A stretch of DNA of 64,000 bases, taken from the NCBI RefSeq assembly GCF_003635115.1, contig NZ_RBXJ01000002.1, positions 496,001 through 560,000 on the forward strand, written 5' to 3'. The stretch comes from Microbacterium sp. AG1240 (GTDB taxonomy: Bacteria > Actinomycetota > Actinomycetes > Actinomycetales > Microbacteriaceae). The translations under genes were made by a program, and so were the position numbers. The notes below the pieces were generated by a model. It was not told the origin of the DNA and did not search any database. It saw only the letters and a list, made by a program, of their open reading frames with translations. This document shows positions 31,386 to 38,781 of this stretch, in pieces (within the stretch, counting starts at the first letter, position 1; every line of letters begins with the position of its first letter).

Positions 31386-32791
31386 GCCTCGAGACGTTTC
31401 GCGTACCTGGCCTCACCGATGCCGAGACCATCGATCTGAACGTGAACCTGGCGCAGCTCAAGGACCGCCAGCGGGGCAACCTGCTTCGGTCTTCGCTGTA
31501 TGACGGGAAGCGGGCTGTGAAACAGATCGGTTCTGTTATCCCGCCGCAGTACACGAAGATCGGTCTCGCGCTCGGGTGGACGGCTAAGGGCGTTGATGGG
31601 CTGGGCAGGCGGTGTGTGCTCGAGAAGATGGTGTGGCCTGAGGGCGACATTGGGAGCCTCGGTATCAACGAGCTGACGGACAGCAACTTCCTGATGGCGG
31701 AGATCGCTCAGGGGCGCACCGATTCCCTGATCCACGGTGTTTCGTATCTGATCACGACTCGTGGTGAAGGTGATGAGCCACGCGCTCTTGTGCACACCAA
31801 AGACGCCCTGAACGCGACCGGCCAGTGGAACACGCGTAAGCGGCGCCTGGACAACCTTCTGTCGATCACGTCGTGGGAGGGCGACGACCCGAGCGGGTTC
31901 GTCCTGTACCTCGACGGTGTGACCGTGAACGCGTCGCGGGCGCAGAACGGGCAGTGGGATATCACCCGGTCGGTGCATCCGTGGCATGTGCCGGCGGATC
32001 CTCTCGTCTACCGCCCTCGCACGTCGAAGCGCATGGGGCGATCCAGGATCACTCGTGCAGCGATCTCGACTCAGGATGCAGCGCTGCGTGCGCTCGTGCG
32101 CCTTGAGGCGCACATGGACATCTATGCGATCCCGAAGCTGATCCTCCTGGGCGCTGACGAGTCGATTTTCAAGAATGCGGACGGCAGCTTGAAGGCGTCG
32201 TGGCAGATCGCACTCGGACGTGCATTCGGTATCCCGGACAACGAGGATGCTGCCGCGGGTCAGCCTGCTCGAGCTGACGTGAAGCAGTTCGACGCTTCTT
32301 CCCCTGAGCCTCACCTGGCGCATCTGAACGCGTTGGCGAAGCTGATGGCGCGTGAGATGGATCTCTCGGATTCGGACTTCGCGCTGACGGATCTCGCGAA
32401 CCCCACGTCGGCGGACTCATATTCGGAGGCTCGTGAGTCTCTGATCGCTGAGGCCGAGGATGCGACAGATGGGTGGTCGACTCCGATCCGCCGTTCGGTG
32501 ACGCGTGCTCTCGCGATTCAGAACGACCTCGACGAGATCCCTGCGGCGTGGGCTGGTATCGACACGAAGTGGCGTAACCCGGTTCACCTGTCTCGTGCTG
32601 CTGCTGCGGACGCTGGTGCGAAGCAGCTTGGTGCTGTGCCGTGGCTGGCTGAGACCGAGGTGGGTCTGGAGCTCATCGGGTTGGACGAGCAGCAGATCAA
32701 ACGGGCTCTTGCTGAGAAGCAGAGAGCTGCTGGTCGTGCTGTGATCGCTGCTCTGGCACCGCGGGCCAATGCCGACGCCGCAGCAGTCTAG
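31382..32791 (+). CDS. Portal protein (SPP1 gp6-like)
   Basis: 469 residues, dodecameric ring at the capsid vertex. Typical parts are YDGKRAVKQIGSVIPPQY, the GEDEPRAL-like central beta region, KRMGRSRITRAAISTQDAALRAL and PTSADSYSEARESLIAEAED. It overlaps terminase by 4 bases and the MuF gene by 23. Confidence 0.92.
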   Translation: MSLETFRVPGLTDAETIDLNVNLAQLKDRQRGNLLRSSLYDGKRAVKQIGSVIPPQYTKIGLALGWTAKGVDGLGRRCVLEKMVWPEGDIGSLGINELTDSNFLMAEIAQGRTDSLIHGVSYLITTRGEGDEPRALVHTKDALNATGQWNTRKRRLDNLLSITSWEGDDPSGFVLYLDGVTVNASRAQNGQWDITRSVHPWHVPADPLVYRPRTSKRMGRSRITRAAISTQDAALRALVRLEAHMDIYAIPKLILLGADESIFKNADGSLKASWQIALGRAFGIPDNEDAAAGQPARADVKQFDASSPEPHLAHLNALAKLMAREMDLSDSDFALTDLANPTSADSYSEARESLIAEAEDATDGWSTPIRRSVTRALAIQNDLDEIPAAWAGIDTKWRNPVHLSRAAAADAGAKQLGAVPWLAETEVGLELIGLDEQQIKRALAEKQRAAGRAVIAALAPRANADAAAV

Positions 32792-33437
32792 GCGGGCGCT
32801 GGCGCTCCTGTCGGATGAGGCGGCAGCCGTAGCGAATGACCTCTCGTTGCGGCTTACCGGATCGCCCGAGGCGCAGCGTGCCGCTCTGCTCGAGACGGTG
32901 CCGGGTGTCATCGACTACTACGCGGTGGGCGCTGGCACGTTGGCGGCGGACTTCTACGACGAACGCCGGCAACTCGCGAACGTGAAGCAGGCTTACGCGA
33001 CGGAAGTGATCGTCCTCGACCGGACGGTGAAGATTCGCCGCGCGATCGCGTGGGCGGCTCAACCGCTGTTCGGGCCGATGGCTGTGACATTGCAGCTGCG
33101 TCTCTCTGAGGTTGTTCAGCCTGAGGTTGCCCGCGCATACCGCGACACGGTGCTCGAGAACCGACGCCGTGATCCTGCTACGGCGGGCTGGCGTCGGGTC
33201 ACCGGGGTGTGCTGCAAGTTCTGTCGGATGCTCGGCGACAAGGGTGCCATCTACAAGCGGGACACCGCCCAGTTTGCGGCGCACCCCCACTGCGACTGCG
33301 GGGCTGAACCTGTCTTCCAAGGCGAAGCGATCGGCCCCGAAGCGAACAACTTCCAGTACCTCGGATCTAAACGTCGTCGCACGCCCGCTGAGAAGCAGGC
33401 CCTCCGCGACTGGCTGGAAGCCGAGTACCCGGACTAG
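32769..33437 (+). CDS. MuF-like minor capsid protein
   Basis: 222 residues; helical first part, then the MuF signature VCCKFCRMLGDKGAIYKRD...AAHPHCDCGAEPVF. It binds the portal and is ejected or needed for assembly in related phages. Confidence 0.88.
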   Translation: MPTPQQSRRALALLSDEAAAVANDLSLRLTGSPEAQRAALLETVPGVIDYYAVGAGTLAADFYDERRQLANVKQAYATEVIVLDRTVKIRRAIAWAAQPLFGPMAVTLQLRLSEVVQPEVARAYRDTVLENRRRDPATAGWRRVTGVCCKFCRMLGDKGAIYKRDTAQFAAHPHCDCGAEPVFQGEAIGPEANNFQYLGSKRRRTPAEKQALRDWLEAEYPD

Positions 33438-33510
33438 ATCTCCCACCTCTGTGGGCCGTACGCGACGGTTTCGCGGTCATGTGCGACGGCACGGAAACGG
33501 GGATACCGGA

Positions 33511-34020
33511 ATGACTGATGCAACCACGACCGACACGACAGCCGAGACGGCGAACGAGTCGGGGGAGCAGAAGCAGCAGGAACAGGGCAAGACCTTCACT
33601 CAGGCCGAAGTCGACACGATCATCCGTGATCGGCTGAAGCAGCAGGAGCGAACCAAGTTCGGTGACTACAACGAGCTTCGGACGAAGGCCGAGGGCGCGC
33701 AGTCGCTCGAGGAACGTCTCGGAACGTTGGAGACGGAGCTCAGCCAGACCAGGGCTGACGCGCTCCGTACTCGCATCGCCGCGAAGTTCGGAATCAGCAC
33801 TGAGAAGGGTCCGAAGGACGAACCGTCCGACGCCGATCTGTTCCTCACCGGTTCTGACGAGTCCACCCTCACCGCGCAGGCACAGCGCCTCGCCGGCCGA
33901 CAGGCGGAGTCGAAGAAGCAGGGAAACGTCGCCCCGAAAGAGGGCGCCACCACACGCACTGGAGACGACAACAGTGACGCTCGCGAGTTCGTGAGCAACC
34001 TGTTCGGCGGCTCCGACTAA
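33511..34020 (+). CDS. Capsid scaffolding protein
   Basis: 169 residues, acidic and Gln/Glu-rich with a coiled coil (about 25-90) and no hydrophobic core, sitting just before the capsid gene. QAEVDTIIRDRLKQQERTKF matches the phage scaffold pattern. Confidence 0.85.
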   Translation: MTDATTTDTTAETANESGEQKQQEQGKTFTQAEVDTIIRDRLKQQERTKFGDYNELRTKAEGAQSLEERLGTLETELSQTRADALRTRIAAKFGISTEKGPKDEPSDADLFLTGSDESTLTAQAQRLAGRQAESKKQGNVAPKEGATTRTGDDNSDAREFVSNLFGGSD

Positions 34021-34035
34021 ACCAAGGAGCACACC

Positions 34036-34953
34036 ATGGCAGTACTTGCCACCGGAGGTATCACCCTCCCGAAGAACATCGCCGATGGCATGTTCAAGAA
34101 GGCCCAGCAGGGTTCCGCGATCGCGGCTCTGTCGGGTGCTGAGCCGCAGCAGTTCGGCGAGGTCACCTACATGACACTCACCGGCCGCCCCAAGGCTGAG
34201 CTTGTCGCTGAGGGCGCGGACAAGGCAGACACCAACGCCACGTTCGGCACGAAGATCGCGACGCCGCACAAGTTCCAGGTCACGATGCGGTTCAACGAGG
34301 AAGTCCAGTGGGCCGACGAGGCCTACCAGCTCGGCATCCTCCAGGCTCTCGCAGATGAGGGTGGCCTGGCGCTGGCCCGAGCCCTCGACCTCGGCGGTTT
34401 CCACGGCATCAACCCTCGTACGGGCGCTGCCGCGGCTTCCATCGTCGTTGGTGACCGCATCGCGACGACCACCAACTCGGTGGAGATCACCACCGCGACC
34501 CTCACCACGCCGGATCTCGTGATTGAGCAGGCCGCGGGTCTGGTCATCGCGGACGGTTACGTGCCGAACGGTATCGCGTTCGACCCGACCTACGCGTGGA
34601 CGATCGCCACGTCCCGGTATGCCGACGGCCGCAAGAAGTACCCGGAGCTCGGGTTCGGCTCGAACGTCACCTCCTTCGAGGGTCTCGGCGCGTTCTCGTC
34701 CTCGACTGTTTCGGGTGCGCCTGAGATCGCGTCGGCTTCGGGCGTCAAGGCCATCGTCGGGCAGTGGGACGCGTTCCGCTGGGGTGTCCAGAAGAACATT
34801 CCCGTCGAGCTGATCCGCTACGGCGACCCGGACGGTCTCGGCGACCTGAAGCGCAAGAACCAGATCGCCCTCCGTGCCGAGGTCGTTTATGGCTGGGCGG
34901 TCATGGATCTTGACGCCTTCGCAACGGTGGTCGACAAGGTCGCGAACGTCTGA
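34036..34953 (+). CDS. Major capsid protein, HK97 fold
   Basis: 305 residues. N-terminal LPKNIADGMFKKAQQGSAIAALSG, E-loop region (VTYMTLTGRPKAELVAEGADKA), TPHKFQVTMRFNEEVQWADE and VELIRYGDPDGLGDLKRKNQIALRAE near the end. CAAGGAGCACACC gives a good ribosome site. Shell subunit. Confidence 0.95.
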   Translation: MAVLATGGITLPKNIADGMFKKAQQGSAIAALSGAEPQQFGEVTYMTLTGRPKAELVAEGADKADTNATFGTKIATPHKFQVTMRFNEEVQWADEAYQLGILQALADEGGLALARALDLGGFHGINPRTGAAAASIVVGDRIATTTNSVEITTATLTTPDLVIEQAAGLVIADGYVPNGIAFDPTYAWTIATSRYADGRKKYPELGFGSNVTSFEGLGAFSSSTVSGAPEIASASGVKAIVGQWDAFRWGVQKNIPVELIRYGDPDGLGDLKRKNQIALRAEVVYGWAVMDLDAFATVVDKVANV

Positions 34954-35078
34954 TGTCGAAGTTCATTAACACCAACACGAAGGTCGTTGTCTCTGTCGCT
35001 GACGAGAAGGACGACCGCTTCGCTGAGGGCTGGGACAAGGTCGAAGAGACCAAACCCAGCACTCGCACCAAGAAGTAA
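34953..35078 (+). CDS. Small protein after the capsid gene (DUF7302-like)
   Basis: 41 residues: KVVVSVADEKDDRFAEGWDKVEE and a basic tail. Its ATG overlaps the capsid stop by one base. Such peptides commonly follow the capsid gene in actinophages; function unknown. Confidence 0.65.
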   Translation: MSKFINTNTKVVVSVADEKDDRFAEGWDKVEETKPSTRTKK

Positions 35079-35096
35079 CAACGGGAGGGGGCGGTC

Positions 35097-35573
35097 ATGG
35101 CCGTAACACCAGCGAACATCGCGGTAGCACTCGGTGTGGCCGCCCCCGAACCCGGATCTGTGACTGAGCAGCAGTGGGCGATGTGGATCTCCGACGCGGA
35201 GATGCTGATCGAGATTCGCCGGGCGGAGCTTGACGCTTCTGCGCCCGACCAGGCGAAGGTTGATTACGTCGTCCGTGAGTCTGTTGTGGCTCAGGTGAAG
35301 CGCCCTGATGATGCGACTCAGGTGACCGTCTCGGTGGATGACGGGTCGACGTCCCGAACGTTCCAGTCGGGTAGCGGTCGGGTCGGCATCCGCGAGGAGT
35401 GGTGGACGCTGCTTGGGCTGCGGAACGACACAAAGGATGCGTTCTCGATTGACATGATCGGTGCGGCGTCAATGCATCTCGCGTGGTGCGCGCTGAACTT
35501 TGGCGCTCTGTACTGCTCTTGTGGGGCTGACATTGCCGGCGTCCCCATTTACGAGGGCGCTGACGAATGGTGA
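35097..35573 (+). CDS. Head-tail connector (adaptor)
   Basis: 158 residues, helical bundle start (TPANIAVALGVAAPEPGSVTEQQWAMWISDAEMLIEI... kept short) and a Cys-containing end YCSCGADIAGVPIY. Position after the capsid matches the gp15/gp6-type adaptor. Confidence 0.8.
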   Translation: MAVTPANIAVALGVAAPEPGSVTEQQWAMWISDAEMLIEIRRAELDASAPDQAKVDYVVRESVVAQVKRPDDATQVTVSVDDGSTSRTFQSGSGRVGIREEWWTLLGLRNDTKDAFSIDMIGAASMHLAWCALNFGALYCSCGADIAGVPIYEGADEW

Positions 35574-36031
35574 GTCTTGGCGCGGATATTGCGTGGGCTC
35601 TCCCGGGTCTGCGGGCTCAGGCTGTGTCGCGGATGACAGAAACCATTCGTGCTGGCCGTCTGGTCGAGGTGACGGATGAGGAGACCGGTGACCCAGTCGA
35701 GTCGTTTACTTCGATCTATGAGGGGCCGGCTCGTGTGAAGTATGCGAATACTGCGGTCTCGACGGATGATTCGTCGTCGCAGTTGTTTACCTCGCAGTCG
35801 ATCATCGTGAGTATCCCGGTCCAGCCGGCGACTTTGGTTGCTGATGAGGACACGGATCCCGGTGACGGTGTGATCCCGAATGTGAATGTGGTCCTGCCCG
35901 GTGGTACTGCGGTTGAGGTGTTGTCGTCCGCGTCTGATCCGGCGTTGGTGGGCCGGAAGTACACGACGGATGGTGTCCCGGACATGGGCCAGGTAACGGC
36001 TCACCGGTACTCGGTGACCGAGCTCGACTAG
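35567..36031 (+). CDS. Head-tail connector/stopper (DUF6093-like)
   Basis: 154 residues: ALPGLRAQAVSRMTETIRAGR then a beta barrel (YEGPARVKY, FTSQSIIVSIPV). It overlaps the adaptor gene by 7 bases. Would seal the portal channel. Confidence 0.8.
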   Translation: MVSLGADIAWALPGLRAQAVSRMTETIRAGRLVEVTDEETGDPVESFTSIYEGPARVKYANTAVSTDDSSSQLFTSQSIIVSIPVQPATLVADEDTDPGDGVIPNVNVVLPGGTAVEVLSSASDPALVGRKYTTDGVPDMGQVTAHRYSVTELD

Positions 36032-36040
36032 GGGGCTGCT

Positions 36041-36451
36041 GTGGCTGATGATGCCGATTTTTCGGAGCTCATGTCGTTGGCTTCGTCGATGGATACTGCG
36101 CCTCGCGCTGCGGCCCCGTTGATTCGGAAGGCGCTGACGGTGACGGCGCGCAGTATTAAGGATGAGTGGCGGGCGGGTGCTCGACGCACTGGTCTCGCCG
36201 GTTACGCGGCATCGGTTGACTATGACGTCAAGGGTGGCCAGGGCATCCGTGCTGAGGAGATTGTTGCTGAGATCGGCCCGAACCTTGGTAAGGGGCAGGG
36301 TTCCTTTGGTCTGGTTGAGGACGCGACAGGCAACGTTCGGTCTGCGCCTCAGCATGCGGGCCGGAATGCGTTGCGGAACAACGAGGCGGACTTCTTCAAG
36401 GGTCTCGAGATCGCTATTGGTGATGCGACGGCGGAGGCGGTGGAGAAGTGA
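36041..36451 (+). CDS. Neck/tail-completion protein, HK97 gp10-like
   Basis: 136 residues from GTG 36041. APLIRKALTVTARSIKDEWRAGA and APQHAGRNALRNNEADFFKGLE follow the gp10 pattern. Confidence 0.78.
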   Translation: MADDADFSELMSLASSMDTAPRAAAPLIRKALTVTARSIKDEWRAGARRTGLAGYAASVDYDVKGGQGIRAEEIVAEIGPNLGKGQGSFGLVEDATGNVRSAPQHAGRNALRNNEADFFKGLEIAIGDATAEAVEK

Positions 36452-36876
36452 GAGCTGAGTTTGCTGCTTTCAAGGCCGCGTTGTCTGAGCCTTCGGTTCT
36501 TTCGGGCAAGGTTGAGACGACTGTCCGGGTGACGACGAACAACGAGCTCGTTCGTGCGAACTATGTGATCGTGTTCCCGTCTGTTCCGGTTTTGAATGAT
36601 GCGCGTTATACGGCGTTGCAGGACCGTGATTCGACTCGTGAGCTTGAGTACGACGTTCGCGTGGTGGCTGTGGATGCGGACGGTGTTCTGTTGCTTGCTG
36701 ATGCGGTGATGGGGCAGATGCTTGGCCGTGTTCTTACGGTTGCTGGTCGTGTGTGTGATCCGATTCGGATGCCTCAGGACAATGTTGAGGAGGGTGCGGT
36801 TTCGTTCGATTCGAAGGCGCGTCTCTTCATGCTTGATATGACTTTGCGGTTCACGTCGAGGCGAGTCGCCTCTTGA
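36448..36876 (+). CDS. Tail terminator protein
   Basis: 142 residues with alternating strands (TRELEYDVRVVAVDADGVLLL, FDSKARLFMLDMTLRFTSRR). Place and length match the tail terminator that caps the tube. Confidence 0.75.
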   Translation: MRAEFAAFKAALSEPSVLSGKVETTVRVTTNNELVRANYVIVFPSVPVLNDARYTALQDRDSTRELEYDVRVVAVDADGVLLLADAVMGQMLGRVLTVAGRVCDPIRMPQDNVEEGAVSFDSKARLFMLDMTLRFTSRRVAS

Positions 36877-36877
36877 T

Positions 36878-36973
36878 GTGAAACCGGTTACGACGTTGCG
36901 CCCTGCCAAGGATGGTGGGGCGTTTGTCGTTGGACTTGCGTTGCCGTCCGGTGGCGCTAAATCGCCCCGGTAG
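36878..36973 (+). CDS. Possible 31-residue protein before the tail tube gene
   Basis: GTG 36878 reads MKPVTTLRPAKDGGAFVVG and on to GGAKSPR, ending 24 bases before the tail tube start. No strong ribosome site; coupled to the previous stop if translated. Confidence 0.4.
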   Translation: MKPVTTLRPAKDGGAFVVGLALPSGGAKSPR

Positions 36974-36997
36974 GGGCCTGGCCTCTTAGGAGACAGA

Positions 36998-37504
36998 ATG
37001 CCCGAAAATGTTCAGCCGGGATTTGCGGCAGATGGCCGTGGCACCGTTCTTTGGGCGGAGACCCTTGCGGTTCCGTCTGCGCCGACTGCCGCGGAGATTG
37101 CTGATGCGACCCCGCTCACGTATGGCCTGACCGCGGACGGCTTCATGCATGACACCACGATCGCGACGATCACGACCGGCCGGTACACGCTTGCTCAGGC
37201 TCTCGAGCTCGACGGCACGGTCACGGACACGGTCGAGGTCCGTTGGGTGTACAACCGTGTGACGCCCACCGACGTGGAGACCACGCTCGGCACTCCTGGC
37301 ACGGATGGTTACCTCATCCACTCGCTGGGTTACCCGAACGGTCACACCTTCGTGGCGGGCGATGTTCTGAACGCGGTGATTCCGGTGACGACTTCGATTC
37401 CGCGGGATGTTCCGCCGGCGCAGAACTCTGAGGCTGTGAAGATCCAGAAGCTCAACGTTCGTGGCCAGGTTCACCGTGAGGTCGAGGTTGCAGCCGGCGC
37501 CTGA
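36998..37504 (+). CDS. Major tail (tube) protein
   Basis: 168 residues, beta-rich, with TADGFMHDTTIATITTGRY and YLIHSLGYPNGHTFVAGD. Followed by a strong hairpin, as usual for the most abundant tail protein. AGGAGACAG precedes ATG 36998. Confidence 0.85.
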   Translation: MPENVQPGFAADGRGTVLWAETLAVPSAPTAAEIADATPLTYGLTADGFMHDTTIATITTGRYTLAQALELDGTVTDTVEVRWVYNRVTPTDVETTLGTPGTDGYLIHSLGYPNGHTFVAGDVLNAVIPVTTSIPRDVPPAQNSEAVKIQKLNVRGQVHREVEVAAGA

Positions 37505-37514
37505 TCGTAATGCT

Positions 37515-37560
37515 CCGGGGGTGGGGTTCCCTCACCAGGCTCCACCCCCGGTCTCTTCTC
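37515..37560 (+). terminator. Terminator after the tail tube gene
   Basis: CCGGGGGTGG / CCACCCCCGG, a 10-bp perfect stem with TCTCTTCTCTCT after it. Confidence 0.8.
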
Positions 37561-37588
37561 TCTGGTGAGGAATGGTGAGGAGCAGGAA

Positions 37589-38086
37589 GTGTCTGATCTC
37601 AAGGATCTGATCGCACGGCAGCGAGCGAAGATCGAGCAGCGAGTCGTCGAGCCGCTCGATGTTGTCGTGGACGGGGAGGTCGTGCATCTGGTCTTCAGCC
37701 GGATCTCGACGGATGACTGGCAACAGCTAGTAGCGGAGCACCCGCCGCGCACTTTCCGAGACAGTGAGCAGGGCCGTCCGAAGAAGCTGGTCTACGCGGA
37801 CAGCACCATCGGCTACAACCAGCACAAGCTACCGCGTGACTATCCGGCGGCGAGCATCACCGTCAACGGCGAGGACATAGATCAGGTCACTTGGGCTGAG
37901 CTCTATTCGGTTCTCGCCACGGCACACCAGAACAATGTAGGGACAGTGATCTGGGGCCTTAACGTGTTCGACGCGATCACGGAGCTCGAGAAACTGGGAA
38001 AAGCGGGGGCGGGCTTGCTGTCCAGCTTGCCCGCGAACAGGGCATCTCGCCGCGCCGGTTCCAAGGCTTCGAGCCAGCCGAAGTAA
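37589..38086 (+). CDS. Tail assembly chaperone, 0-frame product (gpG-like)
   Basis: 165 residues from GTG 37589, preceded by GAGGAG. Helical N-terminus (LKDLIARQRAKIEQRV), VHLVFSRISTDDWQQLVAEHPP and a Ser/Ala-rich end. Contains the slippery site GGGAAAA at 37996-38002. It would coat the tape measure during assembly. Confidence 0.85.
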   Translation: MSDLKDLIARQRAKIEQRVVEPLDVVVDGEVVHLVFSRISTDDWQQLVAEHPPRTFRDSEQGRPKKLVYADSTIGYNQHKLPRDYPAASITVNGEDIDQVTWAELYSVLATAHQNNVGTVIWGLNVFDAITELEKLGKAGAGLLSSLPANRASRRAGSKASSQPK

Positions 38087-38439
38087 CTACCTACCTACGG
38101 GAGGATCCGAAGCATCCTTCTTGGGTGACACGGTCGGTGACTGTCCGCGAGTCGGAATACAGTGACCGCGACCGTGCCCTGCTGCTGGCTTCTTGGGATG
38201 CTGAGCATGAGCCTCGCGGTCCTCACGGTATACCCGTGAAGGATGCCACGAACCCTGCCTTCAATCCTCTGTCAACAGAATCGACGGGTCGGTTTGTCGC
38301 TGAGCCTGTCATCGACTTCGCGCAGGACGCGATCGACAAGGCACGTGAAGTGCGTCGGAAGCTGATCAAGCCCGAAGATGACTGGGCTATTTCGTGGAGG
38401 GTCCGCGCGGAGGGTGGTCCTACGCCTTCCGAAACATGA
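37589..38439 (+). CDS. Tail assembly chaperone, -1 frameshift fusion (gpGT-like)
   Basis: At 37996-38002 the zero frame reads ctG-GGA-AAA, the canonical X-XXY-YYZ heptamer. After a -1 slip the frame is open with convincing sequence (GLAVQLAREQGISPRRFQGFEPA ... continues into VTRSVTVRESEYSDRDR) to the stop at 38439, giving about 283 residues. No start codon with a ribosome site serves the second frame alone. Confidence 0.88.
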
Positions 38440-38707
38440 GGGTGTGCGGGCCGTACTGATTGTCGGCTTGATGCTCGAGCCGGTAACCGCGGGCCTCAGC
38501 GCCGGAGACGATCGTCTCGTACTTCATGGTCGTCATGTTGACCTTGTAGGTGACAGACGGCCGCCCGTCGAAGGCTTCATCGAGCAGGGTGTCCGCGGAC
38601 TCTTCTGCTTTCCTTCGTGCGCGTGAGGTGCTCCCCAGCACAAAGAAGCCGATCAGGCCGAATACGGCGAGAGCGGCAAGCCCCAGAAAAATGACCAGCA
38701 GCAACAT
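38420..38707 (-). CDS. Reverse-oriented membrane protein inside the tail operon
   Basis: 95 residues: N-terminal span (about 2-25, LLVIFLGLAALAVFGLIGFFVL), a basic stop-transfer (SRARRKAEE) and a soluble part with YKVNMTTMKYETIVSGAEARGY. It overlaps the chaperone fusion end by 20 bases tail to tail. A TAGACT box 6 bases before its ATG gives a leaderless promoter, so it can be expressed in the lysogen. Candidate superinfection-exclusion gene; function unproven. Confidence 0.75.
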   Translation of the reverse strand: MLLLVIFLGLAALAVFGLIGFFVLGSTSRARRKAEESADTLLDEAFDGRPSVTYKVNMTTMKYETIVSGAEARGYRLEHQADNQYGPHTLMFRKA

Positions 38708-38713
38708 GCGCTG

Positions 38714-38719
38714 AGTCTA
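38714..38719 (-). promoter_or_regulatory. Leaderless promoter of the reverse gene
   Basis: TAGACT on the minus strand, 6 bases before ATG 38707; TTGACC lies 19 bases further upstream as a possible -35. Confidence 0.6.
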
Positions 38720-38730
38720 CCGAGTCAAAC

Positions 38731-38764
38731 AAACCCCTGGTCAATAGCCGGGGGTTTCGTCATT
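38731..38764. terminator. Hairpin before the tape measure gene
   Basis: AAACCCCTGG-TCAATAG-CCGGGGGTTT then CGTC. It would stop rightward transcription ahead of the tape measure unless antiterminated; it also spans the -35 area of the reverse gene. Confidence 0.65.
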
Positions 38765-38781
38765 TAGGGGCGGGTGATCGC

